A DNA stretch of 64,000 nt from Paenibacillus turicensis (lineage in GTDB: Bacteria > Bacillota > Bacilli > Paenibacillales > Paenibacillaceae), in the NCBI RefSeq assembly GCF_017873435.1, contig NZ_JAGGKG010000004.1, forward strand, positions 1 to 64,000. Direction: 5' to 3'. The number at the start of each line of letters is the position of its first letter. The first letter of the stretch is position 1. The notes below the pieces were generated by a model. It was not told the origin of the DNA, searched no databases, and worked only from the letters and a program-made list of their open reading frames with translations. Below are positions 45,006-54,317 of this stretch, piece by piece. A program made the position numbers and the translations under genes.

Positions 45006-45239
45006 CTGGCTAACCCCTTTACATTTGAGGATGTGGCCACAACAGCACTGTGCATCCTCTACTTAATTGTGTATGCTAACATCTGCTGTTAACATAACCT
45101 TGATTATCTTAACACATCTAGTTTACATAAAGACATAATGTCGTAAATATTTCACTTCATTTTGGCAAATTTTACGCTAGCACTATACAAAACATACTAC
45201 AAAATAACAAAATAATACAATATTTTTATATTTAAGTAA

Positions 45240-46313
45240 TTATTGGATTTTAATATGACTGTTAAAATCAGGATTGTTCGGCACGATTAGGAAATGTGTT
45301 TTCCCAGGGTAAAGCGGCAACTCAGTATTGTCTTTTACAAAACGAATAACATCATCTGCTTTGTGTATCCAAGTTCCTTTGATCACCTTTCCATGTTGGA
45401 ATAACATAGCATCCCCACCTAAATCCAGGTTTATACTTAGTCTTCCTACATCATCCAACGTTTTATGATCTGCACCTAAGACGATAACATTGGTCGCACT
45501 TAACTGCTCCTTCGTATCTGCGTCTTCGTGTGGGGCATTATTAATAGATCGCTTATACGTTTTACTTGCTTCATCATAGCTATAGCTAACTACATATTTT
45601 TTCAATTGAAATTTAACATCAAATTGTTTTGCATATTCGCCTTGAATTTCCACAGCCTCATCTTGAAATTTATATGTGGGGATTTCCTGATCGTCCATAT
45701 CGTATTTTCGATAATTTGCTCCTTCTATCAGCTTTTCCAGGCTAGTGTACAAATTATGCGGGGCCTTTCGTGATTTATCACGCCAAAAAAATTTGCTGGC
45801 ATTATAGATTTCATCAAGATCAGCTTTCTTTTGCCGCTGCAAAATCGCATACGCATCTGTACTTCCTCCCGCATGAGCAAGCACACCATGATAGCTTTCA
45901 CCAAGCTCAATCATATAGGGACGAATGCTACGCACCGGCCCAATTTTAGTGACGACATCCGCACTTTGATAAATCGCTATTAATCTTGTAAGTCCACCTT
46001 CCGCTAATACTTCGTAAATAATATCAGCCTCATTTAAGCCAGCTTGTGGTCTAGCCTGAGGGGCATTATTCACCATAACTGTAATTGCACGACGATTAGA
46101 TGGCTCCGTGATGGGTAACCCCGTTAAAGGGGCAGTATATGTAGTTGGCGGTGGAGGCTCAGGTACGTTAATCTGTGACTCTTCGTTCGTATTATTAGGT
46201 GTTGGAGTAACGGGCTGGGCCTTTTCTTTGCTACTGCAAGCAGATAAAAGCACAACACAGACCATCAGCATTAACAAAATACATCCTTTTCCCTTAAACC
46301 ATTTCAATATCAT
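45240..46313 (-). CDS. yerB: DUF3048 lipoprotein YerB
   Basis: A 357-residue exported lipoprotein. The signal peptide ends in the lipobox LLSAC; a Pro/Thr/Asn linker follows. DUF3048 begins near 60 with APLTGLP, then the GGLTRLIAIYQS and IGPVRSIRPY motifs and a C-terminal second DUF3048 part with DDVGRLSINLD. The function of this family is unknown. Ribosome binding site GGAGG. It is known from Bacillus as YerB, next to yerC, consistent with the neighbourhood. Confidence 0.9.
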   Translation of the reverse strand: MILKWFKGKGCILLMLMVCVVLLSACSSKEKAQPVTPTPNNTNEESQINVPEPPPPTTYTAPLTGLPITEPSNRRAITVMVNNAPQARPQAGLNEADIIYEVLAEGGLTRLIAIYQSADVVTKIGPVRSIRPYMIELGESYHGVLAHAGGSTDAYAILQRQKKADLDEIYNASKFFWRDKSRKAPHNLYTSLEKLIEGANYRKYDMDDQEIPTYKFQDEAVEIQGEYAKQFDVKFQLKKYVVSYSYDEASKTYKRSINNAPHEDADTKEQLSATNVIVLGADHKTLDDVGRLSINLDLGGDAMLFQHGKVIKGTWIHKADDVIRFVKDNTELPLYPGKTHFLIVPNNPDFNSHIKIQ

Positions 46314-46371
46314 AATCCTCCATTATTGACATATTTGTTCCATTATACGATGTTTTGCCCTATTTTCCACG

Positions 46372-46410
46372 CAAAAAAACACAAGTTAACTAACTTGCGC
46401 ATGTTTTTTA
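46372..46410. terminator. Bidirectional terminator-like hairpin
   Basis: CAAGTTA pairs with TAACTTG around a short loop, flanked by seven A on one side and six T on the other (46372-46410). Read leftwards it would end transcripts from the hydrolase gene at 47016 before yerB starts. Confidence 0.7.
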
Positions 46411-46500
46411 AAATTTTTTTGAATTTTCACAAAGCCTTTTAAGGTGTTTTCTTATCCTAACACTCTAACAAAGAATAGAGGAATTAGGATAACTTCTTAA

Positions 46501-46545
46501 GCCTAGACTAGTGCCCAACTTCAGTTTAGGCTCTAGCTTTAAACT
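46501..46545. repeat. Direct repeat with hairpin, copy 1
   Basis: This 45-base stretch matches 46768-46813 closely. It contains GCCTAGACT (46501-46509) opposite AGTTTAGGC (46523-46531), a nine-pair stem with one wobble, then TCTAG and TTTAAA. It precedes the structured element at 46587. Confidence 0.6.
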
Positions 46546-46586
46546 ATCTGAGCCTCACCAACTTACATGACTCAATTAACTACCTA

Positions 46587-46765
46587 AGTTAGTGCGATAA
46601 AGCAGAGAGTTGCGAAAGGACAAGGGGGATTGTGGAGAAATGAAATGGGCGCCTTTAAAGTCCGATTACAACACCTCTATATTTATTCAAAGGAATCGGA
46701 ATTTAACAGCGCTCGGAGCAACCCTCTTGGACTGTAGCACTCCTTCGCTCACCAAAGCACTAACT
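46587..46765 (+). repeat. Structured repeat element, copy A
   Basis: The basal stem AGTTAGTGC (46587-46595) pairs with GCACTAACT (46757-46765). Inside, CAAGGGGGATTG is opposed by CAACCCTCTTG, and TCCGATT by AATCGGA. The conserved unpaired core GGAGAAATGAAATGGGCGCC faces AACAGCGCTCGGAGC. Same element as 46816-46990 and 57760-57934. Confidence 0.7.
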
Positions 46766-46767
46766 CA

Positions 46768-46813
46768 GCCTAAACTACTGCCCTACCTCAGTTTAGGCTC
46801 TAGATTTTAAAGT
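46768..46813. repeat. Direct repeat with hairpin, copy 2
   Basis: Near-copy of 46501-46545. Its stem GCCTAAACT (46768-46776) / AGTTTAGGC (46790-46798) is perfect, while copy 1 has a G-T wobble at the same place. It separates the two structured elements A and B. Confidence 0.6.
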
Positions 46814-46815
46814 TA

Positions 46816-46990
46816 GTGGTTGACAACCAGCCCAGACTAGCGCAGAAACAGAGGGATTGCGGAGAAATGAAATGGGCGCCTTTAAAGTCCAATTGCAACC
46901 TACATAAAGTTAATTCTAAACAATTGGACTTTAACAGCGCTCGGAGCAACCCTCTGTTTCGTAGCAACCATCCCCAACGTTGTCAACCAC
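46816..46990 (+). repeat. Structured repeat element, copy B
   Basis: Basal stem GTGGTTGACAAC (46816-46827) / GTTGTCAACCAC (46979-46990). AAACAGAGGG pairs perfectly with CCCTCTGTTT, and TTAAAGTCCAATTG with CAATTGGACTTTAA. The loops and core sequences are the same as in copy A, but most stem sequences differ. Confidence 0.75.
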
Positions 46991-47015
46991 GAACTATCTG
47001 CATTTAGCCCCTAAA

Positions 47016-47846
47016 CTAAATCATCCAATTTTGCCACTCACTCTGCACCGACTCCAGCCCACCTAACCACGATTTTGTTTTATTAATCAGTTGCGCCCGA
47101 TGCTCTGCAACGGAATAGGTATGATCACCCTGAAAGATGATCTCTTTATCACAGCGTCCCTCTTGACGCATCCATAATACTTTTTGATATAAAAATGCAT
47201 AATCCACAGGGATATCCTCATCTGATGTGCCATGCACAACCAATACATCTCCAGCAAACTTTAGCGCTTCTTGTAGCGGCTGATACATCCCTAAAGATTC
47301 AAAAAAAGTAGGAGTCAAATGATACCCTAAATAATCTGCACTGCCTTTTTTTATGGCTTGATCATACACATCTCTGCCTGTGATTTTAACAATATCGTTA
47401 AACGGATACCCAACGGACGACCACAGCACTAAGTTTTTAACACGTTTATCTCGTGCCGCTGTGAGTAAGGCAATCATTCCTCCAAGACTATGACCAATTA
47501 GAGAAACCTGTGTAGGATCGATATCATCAATCCCTAATCCATAATCGATGACCGATTTAGTTTGCGCAATCATTGAATCCACACTATGCTCCCCGTAGGA
47601 GCCACTGCTTTCGCCACAACCAATGTAATCAAAGCGAACAACCAAGCTTCCCTCTGCCGCTAGACTTCTTGCTGACTCGACAAACAGACGATTTACACCA
47701 ATTCGACTCCCTACAAAGCCATGGCAAATAATAACGAGAGGTACACGTTCCTTACACCGTCTTTCAGTATGTCTCTTGTTAGTAGGATAATGAATACTAG
47801 CTGTAATTTGTTCCTCCTTATGTCCAATCACAATATGCCGTTCCAT
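47016..47846 (-). CDS. Alpha/beta hydrolase
   Basis: A 276-residue serine hydrolase. The nucleophile elbow is GHSLGGM near 118; CHGFVGSRIG provides the oxyanion hole; VVHGTSDEDIPV near 210 supplies the acid; HTYSVAEHRAQL the His. This is a BAAT/DLH-type cytosolic esterase or acyltransferase. Ribosome binding site GGGAGG. No signal peptide. Monocistronic; its transcript may end at 46372-46410. Confidence 0.85.
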   Translation of the reverse strand: MERHIVIGHKEEQITASIHYPTNKRHTERRCKERVPLVIICHGFVGSRIGVNRLFVESARSLAAEGSLVVRFDYIGCGESSGSYGEHSVDSMIAQTKSVIDYGLGIDDIDPTQVSLIGHSLGGMIALLTAARDKRVKNLVLWSSVGYPFNDIVKITGRDVYDQAIKKGSADYLGYHLTPTFFESLGMYQPLQEALKFAGDVLVVHGTSDEDIPVDYAFLYQKVLWMRQEGRCDKEIIFQGDHTYSVAEHRAQLINKTKSWLGGLESVQSEWQNWMI

Positions 47847-47946
47847 ACTTTTTTCCTCCCTAACAGGACTCTATTATAATTAATCCGATGAATTTAATGT
47901 GAATTAGTTATAAGTAGTTTATCATCCTGTATAGGGAGGTGTCAAT

Positions 47947-48141
47947 TCACTCATAATATTCCAAAAAGTATTGCTTCGTTAAGCCTACCTCTTCTTTTCC
48001 ATCTTCCCCTAAGTCCCCACTAAACTCAGTATCACTCTCAGTTTCAATCTCTTCCTCTTGAGAAACTAATTGCTCAACTTCACCTCGGCAATGACTATTT
48101 AACAAAAAGCGACGAGTGGCTTCATTGCTTGGTTGCTCCAT
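47947..48141 (-). CDS. Small acidic protein of unknown function
   Basis: A 64-residue, strongly acidic protein (a Glu/Asp-rich stretch around residues 28-50). Ribosome binding site AAAGGAGC precedes ATG. No family is recognised. It may be a small acidic protein of sporulating cells, but no known signature supports that. Confidence 0.5.
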   Translation of the reverse strand: MEQPSNEATRRFLLNSHCRGEVEQLVSQEEEIETESDTEFSGDLGEDGKEEVGLTKQYFLEYYE

Positions 48142-48372
48142 TTTATTTGCTCCTTTCTAAGTTAAAGAAACTGCATAATCCTTCACTCCAGTCTCTTCTT
48201 AGTGTTGGAGTAAATTAATGTTTTTATTCTTTCCTTTGCGATCTACCCTTGCTCATATCACATTGTTACCTGGTTCGATCAATCATGTATTCCCTTGTAA
48301 TGATATAACCCCTGCATTATACTACTGCTAGTGCAATAAGCCATAATTCAGTCAATTAGGAGCGAAGCCTAT

Positions 48373-49068
48373 ATGTCTCAATCTATATCGATTCAAGAAG
48401 CGATCACATTAATCACAGAAAAAATGTCACCAGAAAATGTGGAACATTTTAATACGATTTCTGAACATATTCGGAACACAGACAGCAGCGTTACACCGCA
48501 ACGCCGTGAGAGTTTAATTTTAAGCATCGGCAAAGAAATCGTAAAATATCAAGCCAAGGGCAAATTAGCCTCAGATTTATACGGCACTCATTTTGAGCAA
48601 TTTGCTAAAACATTACTAGCAGACGTTGAACAACGAAAGCCACGTACACTAAAAGATAAAATCAAATTTTATTTAATGATTCCTTGGGCAGCATTAACTA
48701 TTTTATTTGCAATGTATACTGGGATGGGCTTTTTAAATAAATGGCGAAATGATGGAGGTTTAATCTCGATTAGCACTTCATTTTTATTTATGATTTGTGG
48801 GATTTCAGTCTTGCTTATATTAGTGGTTACAAAATTTTTGGAGCAACCTGTGGAAGAAAATGAAGAGGGTGAGCTTGCTCAGACTCCAGCAATAAAGCCA
48901 TTTGATCTAAAAGCGTTAGGAGCCTACATTGGAATAGCGGTCATTTTTGCTGGCCTGGGGTATTATTTATCAGCTTGGTTACCAACCTTTACCCTTACAC
49001 CATGGACTTGTCTCATCGTATTCCTTATAGGACTTGGAGGCTTTCGAGTTTTTTTCCGTTTCAAATAA
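48373..49068 (+). CDS. DUF1129-like membrane protein
   Basis: A 231-residue protein. The first 100 residues are helical and soluble, with a repeated pattern QAKGKLASDLYGTHFEQFAKTLL as in DUF1129 proteins. Four hydrophobic helices follow (about 106-126, 138-157, 178-198, 206-224). Ribosome binding site AGGAGCG. The function of this family is unknown. A perfect hairpin terminator follows. Confidence 0.7.
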   Translation: MSQSISIQEAITLITEKMSPENVEHFNTISEHIRNTDSSVTPQRRESLILSIGKEIVKYQAKGKLASDLYGTHFEQFAKTLLADVEQRKPRTLKDKIKFYLMIPWAALTILFAMYTGMGFLNKWRNDGGLISISTSFLFMICGISVLLILVVTKFLEQPVEENEEGELAQTPAIKPFDLKALGAYIGIAVIFAGLGYYLSAWLPTFTLTPWTCLIVFLIGLGGFRVFFRFK

Positions 49069-49085
49069 ATATATTCAAAAAAAAA

Positions 49086-49125
49086 CTAGCTACTGCAAAC
49101 TCTTTTCAGAATTTATAGTAGCTAG
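49086..49125 (+). terminator. Terminator of the DUF1129-like gene
   Basis: CTAGCTACT (49086-49094) and AGTAGCTAG (49117-49125) are perfect complements followed by GGGGTTTTATTT. Read leftwards, preceded by A-rich sequence, it could also end the MFS gene at 49165. Confidence 0.75.
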
Positions 49126-49164
49126 GGGTTTTATTTAAGTCCCTTAACCGGTCTGATTTCTCTA

Positions 49165-50379
49165 TTAACCGTTTTTCACGCCAGACTGAAGCTTAACCAT
49201 CACTTTACGACTGTATAATGCCAACACAAAGCATAACAAAAGGATTGAAGCCGCTACAACGTAAGGTAAATTAATATCGATATCAAATAAACCTCCAGCG
49301 ATAATCGGTCCAATAATGTTACCTAGGCTCGTATACGCTGAATTCATGCCCGCAACAAAACCTTGATTTTCCCCCGCCATTCTTGACATTTGTGTTCCCA
49401 CAGCAGGTCTTAAAATATCGATCGCTAAAAATACGGTAAACGTCACAGCGACAATCATCCAAAAACCACTTACAAATAAAGTTAAGCAAATAAATAAGCC
49501 AGCCACGAGTAGGCAGGTTGCAATTACCTTGTGTTCTCCGAACTTATTAAGTAACCAACTAAATATGGTAAGCTGCACCACCGCACCACTGATTGAGCCA
49601 AACGTGATGACAAACGCAATATCTGTAGGGGTAAAGCCAAATTTATGATCCACAAACAATCCGAACACCGTTTCATATTCAGCCAAGCCAAACGCCATGA
49701 CAAAAACGATCACAAGGCTAATAAAATAAGGTTCACGGTAAGAACGTATTAACTGAGAAAACAAGCTTTCACGAGCTGAATTTGAATTGGTTCTAATTTC
49801 CTCTCTTTTTTCCGCAGTGAGTGATTCGGGCAAAATAAAAATCGTAATTAAAGCAGCCACAATACCCGCTACACCCGCAAAATAAAACGGAACACGAATA
49901 CCAAACTCCGCAATATATCCACCAATCCCAGGACCAATAATAAATCCAGTTGTAATTGCAGCATTAATAAAGCCCATGCCTTGGGCACGCTCTTCTCCAG
50001 TCGTTATATCCGCAACATAAGCCATAACCGCGGGCATAATAAATGCCGCTCCAGCTCCTCCAAGGAACCTCGCTATAAACAATAACCAAGCATCATTCGC
50101 TAATCCAAACACAAATTCTGAAAGTGCAAAAATAAGTAAACCGATAATCATCATCTTTTTACGACCAATTTGGTCAGATAATCGCCCAGACCATGGGGAC
50201 ACTAAAAATTGTGTTAATGAAAAGGCCGCAACTAGCAAGCCAACAATTTGACCACTAATGTGAAGCTCATTCATAAAGCTTGGCATAATCGGAATCACTA
50301 ACCCTATTCCCATAAATGCGATAAAAATGTTAAGCATGAGGAGCAATAATGCGCCTCGATTTCTACGAAGTAAAGACAT
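49165..50379 (-). CDS. MFS multidrug efflux transporter
   Basis: About 404 residues from ATG 50379 with GGGGGAA upstream (an earlier ATG at 50397 lies too close to it). Twelve helices; motif A GRLSDQIGRKKMM near 75 and motif C GPGIGGYIAEFG near 152 are typical of drug:H+ antiporters of the DHA1 group such as Bmr or NorA. The adjacent TetR gene and shared TAGAC-type palindromes suggest inducible efflux. Confidence 0.88.
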   Translation of the reverse strand: MSLLRRNRGALLLLMLNIFIAFMGIGLVIPIMPSFMNELHISGQIVGLLVAAFSLTQFLVSPWSGRLSDQIGRKKMMIIGLLIFALSEFVFGLANDAWLLFIARFLGGAGAAFIMPAVMAYVADITTGEERAQGMGFINAAITTGFIIGPGIGGYIAEFGIRVPFYFAGVAGIVAALITIFILPESLTAEKREEIRTNSNSARESLFSQLIRSYREPYFISLVIVFVMAFGLAEYETVFGLFVDHKFGFTPTDIAFVITFGSISGAVVQLTIFSWLLNKFGEHKVIATCLLVAGLFICLTLFVSGFWMIVAVTFTVFLAIDILRPAVGTQMSRMAGENQGFVAGMNSAYTSLGNIIGPIIAGGLFDIDINLPYVVAASILLLCFVLALYSRKVMVKLQSGVKNG

Positions 50380-50421
50380 AAATTTGTATTCCCCCATTAA
50401 TAAATTGCTAATTGGACTGAC

Positions 50422-50432
50422 TAGACGGTCTA
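50422..50432. promoter_or_regulatory. Candidate TetR operator upstream of the MFS gene
   Basis: TAGACGGTCTA is a perfect 11-base palindrome 43 bases before the MFS start. It shares the TAGAC half with the larger dyad before the TetR gene (51082-51097). Confidence 0.55.
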
Positions 50433-50455
50433 CTTAAACTTAAAAAGAAACGCCG

Positions 50456-51064
50456 TTAAGAAGCTCCGGCGCGAATTCCATTTAATAATACAGACAATGC
50501 TTGCCTATATTGCTGCTGCAATTGAGAAAGCGACATATTAGCCCTTGTCATTTCGTTTACCTTACCAATCCCTTCAAGCATCGCAGTAATTAATACGACA
50601 TAATACTCAACCTCGTTAGGCGGAAAATAATTTTGCTCCAGCGCTTCCACCACAAGCTCACGACAAGCCTGTGAACCTAAATAACAAATTTCGAATAAAC
50701 GTTGTTTAACATCTTCACTTATTTCTCGTCCACGTTCGAAATTTTCAATTTCACGAAGCAAAGGATTTTGAAAATCACTAGCATAATACCCGGCAAATCC
50801 ATACCACTTTTCTTCAATATTTGTAAAGCTGGTTTTCATTTGATTCCACTCATCAAGCCAACGCATTGTGTCATCCTTAATGACATAAAGGAATAATTCC
50901 TCTTTGCTTGGAAAATGGTGATATAGACTCCCCTTGCTGACCTTTGCAGCTTCACATACTTCATTCATCGTAAAGATACTATAGCCCTTTTGAATAACTA
51001 ACTGAGAAGTTTTATCCAAAATTCTTCGCTTTGTTTCTTCCCCATCTGAACGTACTCGGTTCAT
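50456..51064 (-). CDS. TetR-family regulator
   Basis: About 202 residues from ATG 51064; a longer frame to 51133 crosses the operator and is not used. HTH: KTSQLVIQKGYSIFTMNEVCEAAKVSKGSLYHHFPSKEELFLYVI. The C-terminal domain is helical. It precedes the MFS gene by about 76 bases and probably represses both by the TAGAC palindromes, like LmrA/QacR-type pairs. Inducer unknown. Confidence 0.88.
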   Translation of the reverse strand: MNRVRSDGEETKRRILDKTSQLVIQKGYSIFTMNEVCEAAKVSKGSLYHHFPSKEELFLYVIKDDTMRWLDEWNQMKTSFTNIEEKWYGFAGYYASDFQNPLLREIENFERGREISEDVKQRLFEICYLGSQACRELVVEALEQNYFPPNEVEYYVVLITAMLEGIGKVNEMTRANMSLSQLQQQYRQALSVLLNGIRAGAS

Positions 51065-51081
51065 ACATACGCCCCCATAAC

Positions 51082-51097
51082 TAGACCAATTGGTCCA
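51082..51097. promoter_or_regulatory. Candidate TetR operator upstream of the TetR gene
   Basis: TAGACCAATTGGTCCA is an eight-plus-eight inverted repeat with one mismatch, ending 18 bases before the TetR start. It shares its TAGAC half-site with the palindrome before the MFS gene. Confidence 0.6.
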
Positions 51098-51213
51098 ATT
51101 ATAACACAATATTTTTAATAGTGGAATATCCAATATCTAAGATCTAAACTTTTCATATCTATTTTATATTTATTTCTATTTTCTATTTCTTTATTTTTAT
51201 CTATATTATCTAC

Positions 51214-52656
51214 CTATTTATGGTCACTTTCACCTTCAGTATGTTCTTTAAGCGAGGTAGGTGCTGAAACCTGATTTACAACAATAATCCCATCAAATTG
51301 TTCCTTTGGTACAAATCGCATCACATTTGAACTAATGACCTCAGCCGTTAACCCATCCTCAGATGCATAAATCGGCTCAAACATCCAAGCATTAAGTTCA
51401 TCCTTTTGCTTATGTGCAGACAAATCTACAAATGTATTGTCATACCCACTTTGCATAATCGTATGTTCAAGACTACCCGCAGGACGAGGTTCAATCTTAA
51501 ATGGCGTCATGGAAGTAATTGCAACGCTAGCTCCCTGATTCATAAAAAGCCCAACCACATACAATTGATCTTGAAGTTGATGATGCAATCGTTCTCCCAA
51601 ACTGTTAAAGCTAGTGTTCCATTTCCCTTGCTCCAATATTTCGCTTTTAGATGTATTTTTAGATAAATGATCGTTATGTGCCCATAGTATAAATTTTTTG
51701 TCCTTATAAACGGTATTCATTAAATATTGGAGATTGTTGAACATGAATTGATCACGGAACTCATAAGATGCCTTATCTTCTAAGGTGATCATACGTAAAA
51801 AGGAAATACGGTCATACATCGATCGAATCATAATATTAATCATATGTGGATTATCGGGATATAAGGCAGATAACTGCTTGTGGTGATCCTTCATAAATTT
51901 GATACTCTTTTTGTACTCTGGTACATATTTGTTAATTAACTTTTTAGCTTCCTTAATGTAAGCTTGCTTATTTGAACTTTGCTCTAGCGTACCGTTTTTA
52001 TTAAGAATGGCATATAGCTCTTGTATAGCCTGCAAGTCTGTATCCTTGAAGCTTTTTGCTTGCTGTTCATCCACCTTAGCTAAGGTCATACTAATGACAT
52101 TAGTTAAAACGTAACTAGTAAATTGCATATCATAGCCTGCTAAGTACAACGGATGATCGCCTTTAGCTTGCTCCTTGATATACTGGAATAACTCCAAAGT
52201 TTCTTCTGAATGCCATACAGGAAAAATAGAGCTCCCCATCATTACATCTGCATCTAGCTGAGTGGCATTTTCAGATACAACCGCAGCATCTGCCATGCCC
52301 GATTCAAATGCAATGACATCATAACCAAGCTCCTCATGGAGGTACTTAATCATTGCCACCTTCACACTGCTATATTCCTTCACACGATGAAAGTTCTCTC
52401 CTAAGCTCACAACCCTTTTATTTTGCAAAATCGGCTTAAGAAAACTAAAATCAACCGCTTCGTTACCCTCAGTTATTGGAATGGGATGTGCATTTTTTTG
52501 CCACCATTCTGATGTGGCTTTGCCTTGGGCTTGTGATGCTTGTAGCTGATCTCCGGGGCTTGCCGACACCACTAAAGGCGCTGACAGTAATGACATACTT
52601 AAAATTGAGCAAACGATGATTTTACTACTTATCCATTTGGAATTACTAATTATCAT
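51214..52656 (-). CDS. Secreted erythromycin-esterase-family protein
   Basis: A 480-residue exported protein: signal peptide with ...SLLSAPLVVSASPG, then an Ere-like domain with SLGENFHRVKEY near 92 (His in the catalytic position), VIAFESGMADAA near 117 and LWAHNDHL near 320 (conserved His). The family holds true macrolide esterases and many relatives of other function; resistance is possible but not shown. Ribosome binding site AAAGGAG. It follows the ABC operon by about 45 bases. Confidence 0.8.
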   Translation of the reverse strand: MIISNSKWISSKIIVCSILSMSLLSAPLVVSASPGDQLQASQAQGKATSEWWQKNAHPIPITEGNEAVDFSFLKPILQNKRVVSLGENFHRVKEYSSVKVAMIKYLHEELGYDVIAFESGMADAAVVSENATQLDADVMMGSSIFPVWHSEETLELFQYIKEQAKGDHPLYLAGYDMQFTSYVLTNVISMTLAKVDEQQAKSFKDTDLQAIQELYAILNKNGTLEQSSNKQAYIKEAKKLINKYVPEYKKSIKFMKDHHKQLSALYPDNPHMINIMIRSMYDRISFLRMITLEDKASYEFRDQFMFNNLQYLMNTVYKDKKFILWAHNDHLSKNTSKSEILEQGKWNTSFNSLGERLHHQLQDQLYVVGLFMNQGASVAITSMTPFKIEPRPAGSLEHTIMQSGYDNTFVDLSAHKQKDELNAWMFEPIYASEDGLTAEVISSNVMRFVPKEQFDGIIVVNQVSAPTSLKEHTEGESDHK

Positions 52657-52700
52657 AATTTAATAATCTCCTTTTCTGTTTCTCACCGCAACGTTCCTGA

Positions 52701-53465
52701 TTACACCTGCTCCTTATGGCGAAGTAACCAGGATGTCGCATACAACATGCAAGCTATAAAGAAGAATTCTATAATAACCGAAGCTACGCTTCCACTTAAT
52801 TGACCATTAATACTAAAAACAGCACGACTGGTAGTACCTACTACTTCAGACTCTCTTATAAAAAGGAATGGGGAGTCACTATCAAATCCTAGGACAGAAA
52901 GAATCATCGTTTCTACTTTCCATAAAATAATTTGAATTACAAAATACGAACCAATCCCCACCCATACGCCTACTTTTCCTTTTATACTTGCTGCGATCGT
53001 AGTTGACAATACAATAGCGCAATACATAAAAGTGAAAAATAAAACAAATTGCACAACGATCGATACGCCACCCGAAAATGAGATAGAAATGGAGTTAAAC
53101 ACTCGGTTTAAGTCACCAACATAGCTTAAATATATTAGAGTATGGACAAGCATAATAATTAGCAATACAAACTCAGCAGCAAGTCCTAATATCAAGCTAG
53201 ATATCACATGCCAGATCGGTCTTTTGGGCACAAGTCTTCGACTATATGACTTAATGTTTTTGCGGTACGTATTTACACTCATAATTCCTAGCATCGCCCC
53301 AGTTAGCGCATATAACATTAGGATAAGAAATACGATAATCACATCATCCCAATGACGTGTGTTTCCGATGATGGTTACAGCACCCTGCAAAATGATAAGT
53401 AATGCAAATAGACTTGCAAATGTATTTAGATTACGTTTAAGGTCATATTTCAATAGCTTAAGCAT
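52701..53465 (-). CDS. ABC transporter permease
   Basis: About 254 residues from ATG 53465, one base after the ATPase stop, with AGGAGG inside the ATPase 3' end. Six hydrophobic segments and a basic first loop; typical of ABC-2 permeases. Forms a pair with the ATPase at 53467. Substrate unknown. Confidence 0.82.
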   Translation of the reverse strand: MLKLLKYDLKRNLNTFASLFALLIILQGAVTIIGNTRHWDDVIIVFLILMLYALTGAMLGIMSVNTYRKNIKSYSRRLVPKRPIWHVISSLILGLAAEFVLLIIMLVHTLIYLSYVGDLNRVFNSISISFSGGVSIVVQFVLFFTFMYCAIVLSTTIAASIKGKVGVWVGIGSYFVIQIILWKVETMILSVLGFDSDSPFLFIRESEVVGTTSRAVFSINGQLSGSVASVIIEFFFIACMLYATSWLLRHKEQV

Positions 53466-53466
53466 T

Positions 53467-54165
53467 TTATGCAAATACCTCCTTGAACATATCATCCACA
53501 CTTTTACCATGCTTAAGTCGTAAGCTCTCTACTTCCTCTTGCATGACAATACTGCCTTCACGAATAAATACAACCTCATCAAAAATCCGCTCAATATCCT
53601 TCACTAAATGTGTGGAAATAATCATGCTACTATCTTCGTTATAAAACTCAAGGATCGCATCCAATATTTTGTCTCTAGCGATCGGATCAACGCCTCCAAT
53701 GGGTTCATCAAGCAAATATAGCTTCGCATCTCTAGACATTGCCAATGTGAGTTGTAGACGTTCATTCATCCCTTTAGATAATGTACTCACCTTATCCATT
53801 AGATTTAAATTCATGAAAGCAAGCATGTTAGCTGCCTTTTCTTTATTAAAATCCTCATAAAAATCCTCGTAAAATGCGATCGCATCCTTTACCCTCATCC
53901 ATGGTTCTGTTAACGGGTGGTCTGGCATAAATGAAATGCTTGATTTCGTTTCCAGACCTACCTTAACTCCATTTGCATAAGCCAAACCGTTGGAAGGTTG
54001 AATCAGACCTGCTACTATTTTCATAAGCGTACTTTTACCGCTGCCATTCGTACCAAGCAGTCCAACAATTTTACCTGCTCCAATGCCTAAGCTCACGTCA
54101 GACAAGGCGGTTTTGCCCCGATACTTTTTAGTTATATTTTTTAGCTCTAACAAATGCTCTGCCAT
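53467..54165 (-). CDS. ABC transporter ATP-binding protein
   Basis: About 232 residues from ATG 54165 (GGGGGA upstream). Walker A GTNGSGKST near 37, divergent signature LSKGMNERL near 132, Walker B LYLLDEPIGGVDP near 150, switch STHLV. The short length and GntR gene just upstream are typical of YtrA-like modules. Works with the permease at 52701. Confidence 0.88.
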   Translation of the reverse strand: MAEHLLELKNITKKYRGKTALSDVSLGIGAGKIVGLLGTNGSGKSTLMKIVAGLIQPSNGLAYANGVKVGLETKSSISFMPDHPLTEPWMRVKDAIAFYEDFYEDFNKEKAANMLAFMNLNLMDKVSTLSKGMNERLQLTLAMSRDAKLYLLDEPIGGVDPIARDKILDAILEFYNEDSSMIISTHLVKDIERIFDEVVFIREGSIVMQEEVESLRLKHGKSVDDMFKEVFA

Positions 54166-54317
54166 CTTTATCCCCCAATCCTTCATTTCTCAATTTTTTC
54201 ATTTGTTTCAATATTTCAAGAGTTCAGTTCTTCAATAGATGAATCGTTCCGAATTTCTCTCGCATTTCTGTTTGGAGCAATCTATACACTATCTATCTGT
54301 TGCGACACTATCTTCTC

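Larger units (their letters stand above)
46314..47015. other. Non-coding region with tandem structured repeats
   Basis: About 700 bases. It holds a hairpin terminator (46372-46410), two copies of a long structured element (46587-46765 and 46816-46990) and a direct repeat with its own hairpin (46501-46545, 46768-46813). Two rightward frames of 66 and 63 codons here (46610 and 46816) merely run through the repeats and are not taken as genes. Confidence 0.7.

Noticed and set aside
46501-46813. CRISPR array
   Set aside because: Only two repeat units with long unequal spacing and no cas genes in the window.
46587-46990. Mobile element or MITE with terminal inverted repeats
   Set aside because: Terminal arms differ in sequence between copies while staying complementary, and no target duplications were seen; RNA structure explains it better.
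46610-47007. Two rightward frames of 66 and 63 codons in the repeat region
   Set aside because: They share sequence only because the repeat is duplicated, and both run through predicted stems.
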